From: Nectonema munidae
Taxonomy: Eukaryota > Nematomorpha > Nectonematoida > Nectonematidae
Reading direction: 5' to 3'
DNA length: 64,000 nt
Assembly (NCBI GenBank): GCA_030549495.1
Contig: JAUIRK010000443.1
Coordinates: 62,001 to 126,000 of the forward strand
The notes beneath the pieces are model-generated. The model had not been told where the DNA came from and made no database searches. It saw nothing but the letters and a program-made list of their open reading frames with translations. A program made the translations under genes and the position numbers. Shown in pieces: positions 34,756-46,560 of this stretch. Each line of letters starts with the position of its first letter. Position 1 is the stretch's first letter.

Positions 34756-36000
34756 TGAAGATATTTTTGACAGGTTTCATTATATTTCATAAGAAATGAA
34801 CATCATTAAATTCTACATACTTGAAAATGGGTATATATGTATAAAAATATTTTATAAGAATAAAATTTTAATTTTGACATGGGCTGTCATATTTAAATTA
34901 TTTTTTGTTAGGTTTGACTGATTTTTATATTAAAAAAAACAATATTACCAGTAAACAGCGTACTTGAAAATGGGTATATGTGTGTAAAAAAACTTTATAT
35001 AATTATTCTGATAAAATGTTTCTTTGATAAATCAATTTTTTGACAGGTTTGATTAATTTTCATAAAAAATGAATATCAACATATAATTCAGCATCCTTGG
35101 AAATGGGTATATATCTGTAAAAAACTTTATATTATTACTTAGATAAAAAGCTTCTTTTTGAGATGAGCTGTCATATATAAATCAATTTTTTGATAGATTT
35201 GATTGATTTTCATAAAAAAAATGAATATCACCACTGAATTCAATATACTTGAAAATGGGTATGTATGTGTAAAAACTTTATTACTTAGATAAAAAGTTTC
35301 TTTTTGAGATGAACTGTCATATATAAAAGAATTTTTCGATTGTTTTTCATAAAAAATGAATATCATCACTCAATTCAGCATACTTTTAAATGGATATATA
35401 TGCGTAAAACACTTTATATAATTATTTAGATAAAAAGTTCCTTTTTGAGATAAGCTGTCACATATAAATCAATTTTTTGACTGGTTTGATTGATTTTCAT
35501 AAAAAAAAAGAAAAAGAATAACCCCCGTTGAATTCAGCATACTTGAAAATGCGGATATATGTGTAAAAACTTTATATAATTATTTAGATAGAAAGTTTCT
35601 TTTTGACATGAGCTGTCACATTTAAATCAATTTGTTGACAGGTGTGATTGATTTTCATAAAAAATGAATATCACTACTGAATTCAGCATACTTGAAAATG
35701 GGTATATATTTGTAAAAAATTTTGTATAATTATTTGGGTAAAAAGTTTCTTTTTTGCTGTCAAATATAAATCAATTTTTTGACAGGTTTGATTAAGAAAT
35801 GGACATCACCACTGAATTCAGTATACTTGAAAATGTGTATATATTTGTAAAAAACTTTAAATAATTATTTAGATAAAAAGTTTCTTTTTTGAGATGAGCT
35901 GTCAAATGTAAATTAATTTTTTGATGGGTTTGATTGATTTTGATAAATAAAAAAGGACATCACCACTGAATTCAGTATAGTTGAAATATATATATAATAT
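34756..36000. repeat. Satellite-like tandem array, about nine units of roughly 145 bp
   Basis: The anchor word ACTTGAAAATGGGTATAT or a close variant recurs near 34818, 34962, 35093, 35248, 35378, 35538, 35688, 35822 and 35968, a spacing of about 130-160 bases. Each unit also carries TAAAAAGTTTCTTTTTGAGA, GAGCTGTCA, a TTTTTTGACAGGTTTGATTG block and CACCACTGAATTCAG. Short open frames on the minus strand in this interval are by-products of the repeat. The array ends close to a G run at about 36040-36055. Confidence 0.9.
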
Positions 36001-36306
36001 TAAAAATATTTATAAAAACTTATTAATATCTAAGAAAAATGGGGGGGGGGGGGGGCACTTTATGCCCCACAGCACTCCAGCGTACAAATTTAGCCCAGCA
36101 CTAATAGGATTAAGTTAAGATTATTGCACACTTTAAAACTGTAGCGTACTTTTTAGCAATAACCCAAGTATCAAAGTTTTAACCGTCTTGATATTTATAT
36201 CCAGGGATACGGAATCGAAAAATGTTTTGCGCGGCATACATAAAAATTTAGACTCTAATTTCGATTCCGCATATATAAAATCAAAATAAGCACATACATA
36301 CATGGC

Positions 36307-36340
36307 TATATAAGGCGGCTCACGCTCCTTATCATCAGTC
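36307..36340 (+). promoter_or_regulatory. Orphan TATA-Inr core promoter
   Basis: TATATAAG at 36307-36314 is followed by TCAGTC at 36335-36340. The A of the initiator falls 30 bases after the first T of the TATA box, the canonical arthropod spacing, within a locally GC-richer strip. No coding region follows on the plus strand for several kilobases, so the transcript would be non-coding, have a distant first exon, or belong to a repeat. Confidence 0.4.
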
Positions 36341-36794
36341 TTTTGATTTTTGTTTTATTCTTTATCATATTCTTTACTCCTCCAAGTATTTGGTCTACAA
36401 ATGTGTAGAAATCATGTTTATCAAAATAAGGCCGTTGATCACGTTTAAGATTGATCGCTGGATAAAGATACTTAAAAAACCAAAAAATTAATATTTCAAA
36501 TTAGGCCCCTCATAATCGATTTCTCGATCAGCCACTGAAAGATACATTCAAAAATACTAATAAATTATTTATAAAAAATATGCCAACTTTGCCTTTCAAA
36601 ACATGTCAATGGCGTACCATTTTCAAGGTTACTTCACAAAACCATAATATTTACTAAGTATTACCTACAACATTGCGTTTTCACAAAACTCAAATTTTAC
36701 AGGTGGCATCAGTTAAGTTTTTGTTATTTTTGTATTGATAATCAACATATTATCATTGAAAAAACTCGGAAAATGTTATCCTAATTTTTTTTGG

Positions 36795-36865
36795 AGTTGG
36801 AGTAGTAATAATTATTAAGAGCCACTTTTGTACAATAATTATTACGACTCCTACTCCTTAAAAAA
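36795..36865. repeat. Short inverted repeat (hairpin)
   Basis: GGAGTTGGAGTAGTAATAATTATT pairs with AATAATTATTACGACTCCTACTCC across a short spacer, with a few mismatches. It could be a minimal MITE; no target duplication is evident. Confidence 0.65.
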
Positions 36866-38344
36866 TGCTCCTCCGCAACCATGATTATTCTTTGGAAATA
36901 ATTGAAATTTTGGGTAATAATGTTTTGCTTTTAACTGTTGAAAGTGATTTATGTGTGTTAAGCATATTTTCAGCCTTTTTCAAGCTTTTAGTATATGGAA
37001 ACCCTAGCAATGCTTTTTTTGTAGGCTAGAAGACGTCACCTTAACAGTATTAAGAATATATTTATTTTTAGTTAAAATTTCACCTACAAAGAAATAGGAT
37101 TTAATATAGAGACTGTTTTTAACATCCTTCACAGGCGTTTTTTGAATTATTTCTCTGCATTCGGGTGGTAAATCAATTAAAATAAATAATACTTGACTCC
37201 CTAAAATTTTTTATGTCCCTTCCCTGAGTATGAAGAAGAAGAAGCCTTTATTATACAAATGTAAATAAAAAGGGAAAACGACTTCAAAAACAATAAAACA
37301 TACCTCGAAACAATAAAAATGAAAGCTGGGTGCGCTTCTATATTTATAGTATACATATTAGGAGCTTAGTAAAGCTTCGGAATTATTATATATGGCTCTG
37401 ATTCCTCATGTATGTAAAACAACATTGTGTTAAAATTTCAAGATATTTCAATAAATATTTCTTATAGCACCTGATGGGAGAAACCATATATCTTTCCAAA
37501 AATATTCTAAGGGTTAAAATGGGGGAGACACAATATTTCCAGGTAATTGTACTTTATTGGTAACTAGTATATCCTTCTAAGGAATAGAGATGGATCATTA
37601 ATTTGAGAAAATGATATGTCTATATAATGATTCTTATATGTTTTTAGTATTTCATAAATTGATTCAATATACAAATTGTGTCTATTAATGAAATAAAATT
37701 GTCAAAAGAAAAACAGAATTGTCAAATGGATAAACTTTGAAGCGACTCTAAAATTATAGCTTTCCAGTAGAATCAAAATAGAAAGAAATATATTTAGAAT
37801 GCTTAGAATATAATAAAAGCTAGAATGGTGAATACTCAAAGATTAGTTGTTTCATCATGTTTGTTTTTAAATATTTTTTTCCCACTCACTTCATATTTTT
37901 CTTCATTTATTTAGGATAGTTATAAAATGACCAATTTTTCAAATTTAACATAAGAGTATGTTTTATATATAAATTTTTCTATTATACTAAATTTTGAATA
38001 AATTTAAGTTTTAATTTTTGATATCTCAGAATGTTTTTTATTATTATGATAATTTAAATCGTGAAAACCTCGCATAAATATAACAACAAAATAATTATAA
38101 GACAGCGTTGAATACAAAATACATTATATTAGTAAAAATATAATAGATAATATGAAAATGGAATAAAATAAAAATAAAAAATATAACTGTATTGATTGGC
38201 ATAGTTAGATTAACTCTTATTTCTTAGACTCTGTCAAAATTTTGGGAAGATTAAAACTACTTACACTTATTGAGATACTTAAGATAAACAACTAAGAAAA
38301 TTTTCTAATTTCAATCCAATAAAGAGTAATACACATAAAGTAGT
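36866..38344. other. AT-rich intergenic, no gene
   Basis: A GAAGAAGAAGAAGCCTTTATT word near 37231 resembles the tail region of some non-LTR elements, but no coding relic accompanies it. No exon or terminal repeat is resolved. Confidence 0.4.
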
Positions 38345-38420
38345 AAATATTTTTGGCGGCACCCGTCACTCATTCCTAAGGCACCTATACGCGGCGTAGC
38401 AAACGGATTAGGAATCACTA
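38345..38420. mobile_element. hAT-like terminal fragment
   Basis: A GC-richer patch ending GATTAGGAATCACTATCCTAG resembles a hAT right end (reverse complement of CAGTGxTTCCTAATC). Only one end is seen. Confidence 0.3.
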
Positions 38421-39532
38421 TCCTAGTGTTAAGAGCGTAAATCGTGATCATCCCTATCACGGTGTCTATTTATGGGACAATATTCTTCTCTCGGATGCGA
38501 TACCGACAACTACAAAAAATAAAATATTTATCTATTTCTATTTGGAATCAACAAAAACATTATTTTTTTTTCTATAATATTATTTTAATTTTTATCGATG
38601 AAAAGTATTTTTGCAATTTAAACCTGATGATATAGGAGTCTATTTTTATTTAAATTATATTATTTTATAAATTCGTGTGATACTAAAAGTAATTATTTGT
38701 ACAAATATAGTGATGTCAGGTTTTCAAATTAGCTAACTGGGACGGGTATTTAAAAACACATTAACTATTTTTTTTATTCGTTATCTAAATATTTTATATG
38801 AAAACTGGATGAAAGTAAAAGCGAAATTTTTATACATATAAATAAATTAACATTTTGATCTAGATTTTACTAACCCTATTTTTTATACAACCTGTTTTTA
38901 TTTTGTAAAATGGATGAATGAAAATTCCGCAATCTTCTATATCCCCTGAAATTCTGTTAAATAAGTGACCGCTAAAACCGATTCAGTTCTCATAAATCAT
39001 GACGTATGACGCCCCTCTATACTAATAATAATTAAAATTTTAATGTATTTTATGCAATTAATAACGAGTTTTATATTAATAAAGAGAATCATTTATTAAT
39101 CAAATGTTATGATGTCACCTTAAGATACTCCCAAGAAAGTTGATTTATGAAATAAATCATTACCTAATTTAAGGTATAAAGCAGCGCTTTTATTTTTTCT
39201 CGTAAAAACTCTTTCTTTTATTTTTTTTCTTGAAAAAGTCCTTCGATATCGTAAAATTTTGGTCATTATTCTACATTTCAAGTGAAAAATCCAAAATTTC
39301 GTCGAGGCTATGTTATTAAATGACAAATCAATTCTATTAACAAGTTTGTTAATTGAATAGAAATCAAAATTAATGTTAGAAGACAAACTATGTGGATACA
39401 TTAGCATGTATTTATATCCTTCTCCGGAATAGAGATGGTATTGTTTTACAAATTACAAGTTACTAACCTGGGGGGGGGGGCACATTGCATTAAAAGAATA
39501 ATGATTAATATCTGAATAACCTTTTTCAGAAC
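38421..39532. other. AT-rich intergenic, no gene
   Basis: Only short AT-rich open frames. A G run at about 39471-39480 adjoins the LINE relic on the right. Confidence 0.4.
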
Positions 39533-39940
39533 TTAAAATTTATTATTCAATGCAAATGGAATTAGCACATGTATCAGATGATTTTCTGAACAAAACTTAC
39601 ATATGGGCTTCCTGGCCTTACAGTTTGGGCCAATATGACCAAAATTACAAGCATTGCTTGAAAGAGTATGATGACATTTAAAGCCAATATAATCTACATC
39701 AGCATTTGATTTCACATTGTTCTTTAGTTTGCAATCTAAAGAAAATACGATGAACTTTGTATTAAATCTACTCTTAATTTTTGAAAAAAGTATTTTGAAA
39801 TTATTACTATTGTTAAGATATGGTTTTCGGTAAACATTTTTGTCACTAATAAGCAGAGGCCACATCCTTAAAAAAAATTTTAACCGAGGGGGGGGGGGGC
39901 TTTTTTTTAATAATTTAATTATAAAAGAATTTTTGTCCAA
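39533..39940 (-). pseudogene. LINE ORF1 fragment with zinc knuckles
   Basis: The minus-strand frame contains NACNFGHIGPNCKARKPICK followed by FCSENHL. The spacing is that of paired CCHC-type zinc knuckles found in ORF1 of jockey/R1/I-type LINEs (the first Cys pair is disturbed). A Lys/Asn-rich stretch precedes it. A G/C run near 39889-39899 falls inside the frame and gives a PPPP stretch, so the N-terminal half is unreliable. Confidence 0.5.
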
Positions 39941-40051
39941 TTAACACATCACCATTATTATCCATTATACTTGCACTGTAAGCTTCCAATACCACCATAC
40001 TACACCTATTTTATCAAGTCACATGACCTTTTTGTAGTTATGATTTTAGAT

Positions 40052-40135
40052 CAGTGTTCTCAAACTGGAGTCCGTGGTCCCCTATAGGGGATCGCGAAGC
40101 AGTTCTATGGGGACTGAAAAGAGGTCACTCAGTGG
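40052..40135 (+). mobile_element. hAT-type left end (CAGTGTTCTCAAACTGGAG)
   Basis: CAGTGTTCTCAAACTGGAGT followed by CCGTGGTCCCC and a GGGGATCGCGAAG stretch is the familiar left terminus of Charlie-like hAT elements. The right terminus was not found. The following 500 bases hold no transposase frame. Confidence 0.6.
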
Positions 40136-40639
40136 ATCATTTTGCACAATTTATTGCACCCATATTGGGTAATTTGCGACTTTTGCCTATAAGTCACATT
40201 TAAAAGAATAAATAATTGTTTCTAACAACCTAAAAAATTAAAAAAAAATTTTACTTTATTGACTTTATTCGCCCTACGATGACATAATGTCGAATGTGGT
40301 TTTATTGATTGGGAATTCAATTTTCAACTTTTTTTGCAATTCAGCTTGAAACGATGGATACTGCAAACTCAGCCTTGCGTTTACTTACAAATATGTATAT
40401 GACAAGCACCTTATAGACAAATTTTTGTTTTGCCAAACTCTTAGCTTGTTTTCTGAGTTATGAAAAGAAAATGATTCCGAATTTAAAAATATCTTGCTGC
40501 ACTCAAACGTGGGGTGACTTTTCAAAGGAAAAGTTTTGAAGCGATGCTATGAAAAGAAATCTAACAATTTCCCAGACATGCATGTAAAATGTTCTGATGT
40601 CCATTTTTGTATATTCCTATCATTTTTACTGAAATAATA

Positions 40640-40682
40640 CAGTCAGACCTCATTTATTCGACAACCTCAATATCCGATAATA
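40640..40682 (+). mobile_element. Tigger/pogo-like terminal repeat
   Basis: TA followed by CAGTCAGACCTCATTTATTC and CGACAACCTCAATATCCGA matches the general form of Tigger ends. It abuts the downstream end of the RTE relic. No second end is visible. Confidence 0.5.
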
Positions 40683-40699
40683 TATTGATTTATCATCCA

Positions 40700-42620
40700 T
40701 TTTGCCTTCGAGGCCTGCTTATTGTTCCCAAAGAGTCGGGGTCAACCAGTTTCCTAAAACAATTACGCCATTTCATTCTTTCTTTAGCATCACTTCGCAC
40801 AAGCTTTTTTTTCCATATCGTGGTGAATCACTTCATTCCATGCTTACTTTGGTCTTCCTCTCTTCATCTTTCCATCAATCAATTCATCATTTATCTTCTT
40901 TACAACGTTCCCTTCGGGCATCCTTTCACATGACCAAACCAACGTAATCTATTCTCTTCTAAATACACTTCTATATCCTCAATTCCAATTTTCTTTCTCA
41001 ACACATCGTTGGCAATCTTATCTTTCAGCGTCTTTCCACACATCATCCTAATCATTCTCATCTCAGTTGTTTGTAGCTTTCTCGTGTCAGCCTTCTTCAT
41101 CACCCAGCATTCAGAACCGCAACAAATCGTACTTCTAACGCAAACTTTATACAGTCTTGCTTTTAGTTCGTCAGATAAAAAATTTCCACACAGTAAGCCG
41201 GATAATTCCTTGAACTTTTTCCAAGCTAGCCGTATTCGCGCTCTTACGCTACTAGAAACATCACTTGCAATTTATCATATCGCCCAAATAACAGAAATCA
41301 TCAACAACATCGAACGTATCATTTCCTAATTTGACTTTTTCAACAAGAGTACTTACACTGTCTCCATTTTTGCACTTTCTACAAACAAAACCACTCTTTG
41401 CTAACTCATTTTCTAATTGACACATCTCAATCACTTACCATGTTTCATCTTCAATATAGCGGCCTTTATCTCTTCTGCTGTTATAGCCTTACTCGACCCT
41501 GGATAATATTGTTACTGGAAGAAATTTCCCAAGAATTTTCATTATTGAAAAGTTCTTCACAATACTCTTTCCATGTTTTCAATCTGTCTTCTAGATCAAG
41601 ATGTTTGTTTCCATTTTTATCTGATATGCAAGGCACGCCAACAATATCTTTTTTATTTCTAGTGCTATGTTTTGCCATTTTAAAGACTTTTCTCATTTTT
41701 TCTTCTGGTCTCAAATTCTTTTTATCCTTTTTAACTTCATCAATCATTGCCCTCCTAATGACTTTTTTGCATCTTTCCTGCTCTCCACATAATTCTTTCT
41801 AGCTAACTCCGTTTTTACTTTACGCCAATTTTGTATTTCGATTTCTTATTTTTAACTGCATTCTTAACATTCTGGTCATTCCACCCCAACTCTTTCTTTC
41901 TCCTCTAGATTTCGAGACGCCGCACACTTTTTTCATAACATTTGATAAAACCTTCTTGTCATCCCTGCAAATGGCCTTTTCCAGAACACGCTGCGCTTCT
42001 CTAACAAACTTTTCCCTTGTACGAGTCTCTTTCAGTTTCCAAGTCACCCTCTCTTTCTTTTCCCATCGTTCGTTTCGGATTAAAAATCATGTCCGTAACT
42101 AACAGTCTATGTTGAGTCATCACTTCTTCACCAGCAATCACTTCCTTAACTTCATCGCTTTTTTAACCAATATATAATCTGTTACACTTACTTTCCCGCC
42201 TGAATCAAAAGTTATCAATTTTTCCTTCTCTTTTTTGAAACAGGTATTGACAATCTTGAGGTCAAAACTATCGGCAAACTCTAGCATCATTTCTCCCTCT
42301 ATTTCTTTTTCCAAAACCAAAACCTCCGTGAACGTCTTCGAAACCATCAACATCTCTACCAACATGTCCATTGAAAATTACTTTTCTTTCTACAAGCATA
42401 TTAACCACTTCAGCACTTCTACCTACAAGTATTTTCATTGGCTTTCTAAGGGACAAAAATTTAGCAATCCTGGGCTCCCAATGGGCTTTACCAGAGTCCG
42501 TTATGAGTCTTCTTGTACCTACCTCTGAGAAAAACTCCTTCTCCGTAACACTATTTGCCCTAGTTACCCGGAGGTTAAGCAACTGGGAACATAATTCATA
42601 TGAGGCATTTTATAAGAGAA
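40700..42620 (-). pseudogene. RTE-type LINE relic (endonuclease and reverse transcriptase remains)
   Basis: Reading the minus strand from about 42600: an endonuclease segment with FNGHVGRDVDGFEDVHGGFG, then EGEMMLEFADSFDLKIVNTC and VSVTDYILVKK, the order of the C-terminal half of an APE-type nuclease. A linker follows (RKVFKMAKHSTRNKKDI, then CISDKNGNKHLDLEDRLKTW ahead of KEYCEELFN). The RT core is largely missing. The C terminus is clear: QTTEMRMIRMMCGKTLKDKI and ENRLRWFGHVKGCP. Frame changes and internal deletions are many, and the unit is well under the usual 3 kb. Confidence 0.8.
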
Positions 42621-42800
42621 TGAAAGCTCAACCTCATTCTTCACCTCGACATAAACAGCATTAGAGACCATACTATATTGATTAAGAGCTAAAAAAAATT
42701 CTGTCTTATCATCAAATTGTCAACAGGCCTTGTTCATATCGAATGCATTTCAGTGGATTGATTACTCTGTACTGATATGCATTGTTGCTTAAAATTAAAA

Positions 42801-42931
42801 TTACCATGGGGTGTTTTGATCGAGAAGGCACAATTGCGCCACTTGTATCGAACTATCGAGAAATTAGGCTTGCTGGGGGATCGAACCCAAGACCTTGAGT
42901 TATCGAAAACCAGTATCAACCTACTCACACC
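42801..42931 (-). repeat. tRNA-derived SINE (family 1)
   Basis: Minus-strand copy with B box GGGTTCGATCCC, body CAAGTGGCGCAATTGTGCC and CTTCTCGATCAAAACACCC; the A box is slightly deleted (GTTGATACTGG). Confidence 0.85.
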
Positions 42932-43668
42932 TATACATATTTTCAGTTATTAAAGTAAATTGTTTGAAAATATATTTTGGACTACTGTTTATGAATTGAC
43001 AGGTATGAATCCTTGAATTTAAATTTGTACCTTTTAAATAGAAATTAATAAAATTATTTGTACCAAGTTTCATTAACAAAAAATTTAATCAAAGTGTCAA
43101 AACACTGCAAAATATTCAAAGCAATCTTCTTTAAAAAACGAAACCATTAAATAAAATGAATATCTAAGAATTAAGATACTATAAATTTGATTTCTGGATT
43201 GAAAGATTTGATTGTTCAAATTTTCTTTAGTAAATATAATACGTGCATTTTTCCTAACTAGTGTATTCTATTACATTAATTTAACTCTTTCAGTTAGAGT
43301 AATCAATAGGGACAAACATTTTAAGCTTTAAATTATAGAGAATATTTTCTTATATAGTTATCTGCTATGAAAATATTTGCCCCTTCACCCCTGAAAAATG
43401 TATGGGCTCTTGTTCAAATAAAGTTCAGATTGGCATTATTATATGAATGAAATGGAAATTAATGAAAAAAAAAAGATTTTAAATATTCATTCTAAAACTT
43501 AACTTTAAAACAAGAAAAGTCTACTCATAAGCCAAGCAAGTCCTTTAAATAATATAAAAAATATATAATTGAGAAAATTTAAAATTATTTGGAGAGGGGG
43601 GAAGATTTTTCGCCCACGTTGAAATCATATGAGGTGGGGGGGGGGGGGGGGGGAGTGTTACGCCATGC
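42932..43668. other. AT-rich intergenic ending in a G-run MITE fragment
   Basis: No gene. From about 43590 a GGGGGGAAG... strip with a long G run (about 43637-43653) looks like one half of a GGCG-type hAT MITE. Its other half (GCCCACAGATGTGCGCCTCTG, about 44694-44715) lies beyond the next element, so that element seems to have landed inside it. Confidence 0.45.
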
Positions 43669-44687
43669 TAGGGTTCGCAATAGTATCGAAAATTAAGAAC
43701 CGATACCAAAAAAACCAGGAAATCCCGGTTCCTAGAAATATTACTTTTTACCTGTTAACTATGCCAAGGATTGCGGGAACCTGTAGTTGATATTCCTACT
43801 AATTTCAACAATTTCTCGTCGGTTACGTATATGTAATAATCATTAAAAAAATAAGGTTTGCTATATAAACAATAAAGTGTAGAAAAACAAGAAAACAAAT
43901 TGCATTTTTTTTACAAATAAATAGACTTTCTGGAAAAAATTATTTATATAAACTCCCAAAAAGAAATAAACAAAACTGAAATTTTAATTAAAAAAGCTTT
44001 ATTAGTTTATTCACTGATAACAATTTTTAAAGTAATATTTTAGAAAAACTTGCGCATTTAAAGTGGAGTCCGACAATCGAGAGCAAATTTTCGATAAAAA
44101 AAAGCCCAAAAACTGAAAATGCTCCATCACTTTCTACACTTGTAGGTTTAATTGAAAGAAGTGCAGCTAAATATTTGTTCATTTTTTTCTGTTCGTTTGC
44201 GTGTTGCTTCGAAAAGTTTAAATTCTTTGTTGGCATCAAATATATCTTCACTATAGTCTATAGTTGAAGTGCTGGACTTTCAAGTTTACTTATTTCATTA
44301 AAATATTTTTCAAGCAGTGGTTCATATCAACTGAGCGTATTACTTTATTCTGTTTTGCAAAGAAACAAAGAGATGCAAACTTCTGGAATATTCAATATAT
44401 CTTTGATAGAATGAAAAATCGATGAGCTACACAGAAACAGAGAGATGCAAATTTTTGATATATTGATTTTTTATAAACAAATGGGTGATGTTTTCTTCCA
44501 TTATTTTAGCTAGAATGAATTTTAAAGAAATGCGAATTAAAATGTTTAAAATAAACAAATAATCAGAGATAAATGGGTGAATAACTAGGCAAGTCTCAGA
44601 ACCGGGAATATGTTACGGTTCCGAGACGATTCCTAAAATTTAGGAACCGAGAATGTTCCGGTTCTTTGGAATCGGGAGCGAACCCTA
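43669..44687 (-). mobile_element. hAT element relic with TAGGGTTCGC ends
   Basis: The ends TAGGGTTCGC (43669) and GCGAACCCTA (44687) are inverted repeats. The flanks CGCCATGC and CATCATGC match at six of eight bases, consistent with an aged 8-bp target duplication. Repeated GAACCG words lie near both ends. The interior on the minus strand keeps a piece of the transposase (next feature). The roughly 1.0 kb unit is internally deleted. Confidence 0.7.
44027..44251 (-). pseudogene. hAT transposase C-terminal dimerisation domain fragment
   Basis: The frame carries NKYLAALLSIKPTSVESDGA followed by FSVFG, matching the hAT dimerisation signature (LSIPxTSVESERAFSxxG) near the end of the transposase. 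The catalytic region and BED finger are missing. It lies inside the inverted repeats of the element at 43669-44687, on the strand expected for that element. Confidence 0.7.
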
Positions 44688-44989
44688 CATCATGCCCACA
44701 GATGTGCGCCTCTGCTAATAAGATTAATATCTTCATCACTGTTATCACCATAAAGATTTTTATCCAATATTTTTGCATGGAAAACCAGATTTTTGTTCAT
44801 TAGTATAGATTTGTCCTCCTTTGCTTCCATTTCAAAAGATTTCTTGCGCCTATCAGCATAGAATTTTTGTCGGGAAATATATATTTTAAAGTATTTTTGT
44901 TGGTGATAAGTTTATTAAAACTTTCAGATTGGAACGCAACTTTATAGAATGTGATTTAAAACTACTTACCTCATCTTCATTATTCAACT

Positions 44990-46560
44990 TAACTTTTTAA
45001 AAAGTTTGAGCTTTCAAACCATCAGAATGAGTTTTCGAACATATCTTACTATCAAGTTCAAATTTTGAAGACTTATCATTATAGTCAGATTTATCAGATA
45101 ATTTAACAAAATTTTGTTTTTTCAGCTCAGACATTTTATTTTTAATCTGTTTCTCTTCATCCTTTATTTCATCTAAATTGTTGAAACCGATAGAATCTAT
45201 TTCAAGAACATCAACTAAATTTATTAGGCTAGCTTTGACCTCTTTTTTAGTTAGAGAGTCAAATTTCTCAATCAATTATTATTATTATTATTATTATCTG
45301 AGCTGCTTCAATGAATTTAAATTTCATTTCAATTTTTTACTCTGAATTTCCCTAGTCTTGTTACCAATAGTCATAAAACGTAAGTTATGAATATTCAAAC
45401 TACGAAACTCCATCTTTTCAGCAATTTTACTTTTCCTAAACAGCTATCAAAGAGAATATTTACATTTGGAAATTTGTGCTTATAAATTTTTCATTCAATT
45501 ATGAGAAGCAAGGTTTATCCTTACAATTAATGACCTTGTGATTGATTTTTTAACAAGATAAACAAAATTTTAACTCTGTAACGAATTTTTTTCATGCATT
45601 TAAAAATGTTTTGCAGTACTTCGTTATGTGTGTGTGTGTTGCTATTATGTCACAAACAGCGCTTTATCATCAATTCTCTGAAAGGCACATTCTGAAAGAC
45701 TAAAAGATGAATTCGGGTTGAATTTACTTTTAACAAACAATTCATTTGAGGAGACGAATTCATACACTTCTAACTCTTGTTTTAAAATGTAGGCAACTCT
45801 TCAGACTTGTTGCTCTTTTTTGAATTACAAAATCTTAACTCATTTTAAGTTCGTTTTCTTCTATTAGAGGATCAGTATTGGAATTCTTGTTTTCATGTCC
45901 CAAATGTATGGCAAATCAAACACAGCTAAACTGTTCAGTGATCATATTTACGAAATCACAAAATTCCTTATGATCTCCATTTCTTATAGCAGGGTACCCT
46001 TTTATACCGTTAAGTTGATTTAAATCAAATATGAATTATTATATCTTTTGTCTAAACCAGGGATCGGCAAACATTTTTTACCCTTCGACCCCTTCATAGA
46101 ACATTTGTCTTCACATCGGCCCCCACCCCACATAGAAATGTTTCATAAAAGCATTAGTCAATGTCAGCAATTAAGAGAGAAATAGAAACCAAAAATGTTT
46201 CATATATCCTACACTATACAATGTGCTAAACTATGTTTTAAAAGAAAAAGGAGATTTATTACTACTATAAAGTAAAAAAAACATAGAACAATTTGGTAAG
46301 TTATTCTATCTTATCGACCGCTAAATATCTGTTATGGACCCCCAGGGGTCGATATCGACCAATTTGCCGACCTCTGGTCTAAACAGTCAAACATTTTACC
46401 AATATCGGCTTTGCAATTTTTTACTAATTCTGTAGCTTTAGCGCACCCAACAAGCTTTTCAAAACTAAAGAAGCTACCCCTATACCATATGATGGTAAAC
46501 TATAGACAAAAACTTTTTAAATAGCATCATAGAGTATAAGCTAAAAGCCTATAAAACCAA
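44990..46560 (-). pseudogene. LINE ORF1 relic interrupted by a hAT MITE
   Basis: On the minus strand a Lys/Glu-rich coiled-coil-like frame (45275 down to 44997, with IKDEEKQIKNKMSELKKQNF) is preceded upstream by a zinc-knuckle-like stretch near 45500-45590 (C-x2-C, H, C order with stops). Above 46377, an open stretch (SFEKLVGCAKATELVKNCKA, then DIGKMFDCLD) reads up to the insertion point of the MITE at 46058-46376. Clade and exact ends are uncertain. There is no reverse transcriptase. Confidence 0.45.
46058..46376. mobile_element. hAT MITE with perfect 8-bp target duplication
   Basis: GTCTAAAC occurs at 46050-46057 and 46377-46384, directly flanking a 319-bp unit. Its ends, CAGGGATCGGCAAAC and TTTGCCGACCTCTG, are inverted repeats, and a GACCCC word follows the left end while its complement precedes the right. 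The interior is non-coding. The intact duplication suggests a comparatively recent insertion. Confidence 0.92.

Noticed and set aside
35139-35369. 76-codon minus-strand frame with an internal peptide repeat
   Set aside because: It is a by-product of the 145-bp satellite array.
34756-36000. CRISPR-like array
   Set aside because: The units are head-to-tail and similar throughout, with no short repeat and unique spacer pattern; the sequence is eukaryotic.
41398-42664. Plus-strand frames of 90-130 codons
   Set aside because: They are antisense to the RTE LINE relic, whose minus-strand peptides match endonuclease and C-terminal RT motifs.
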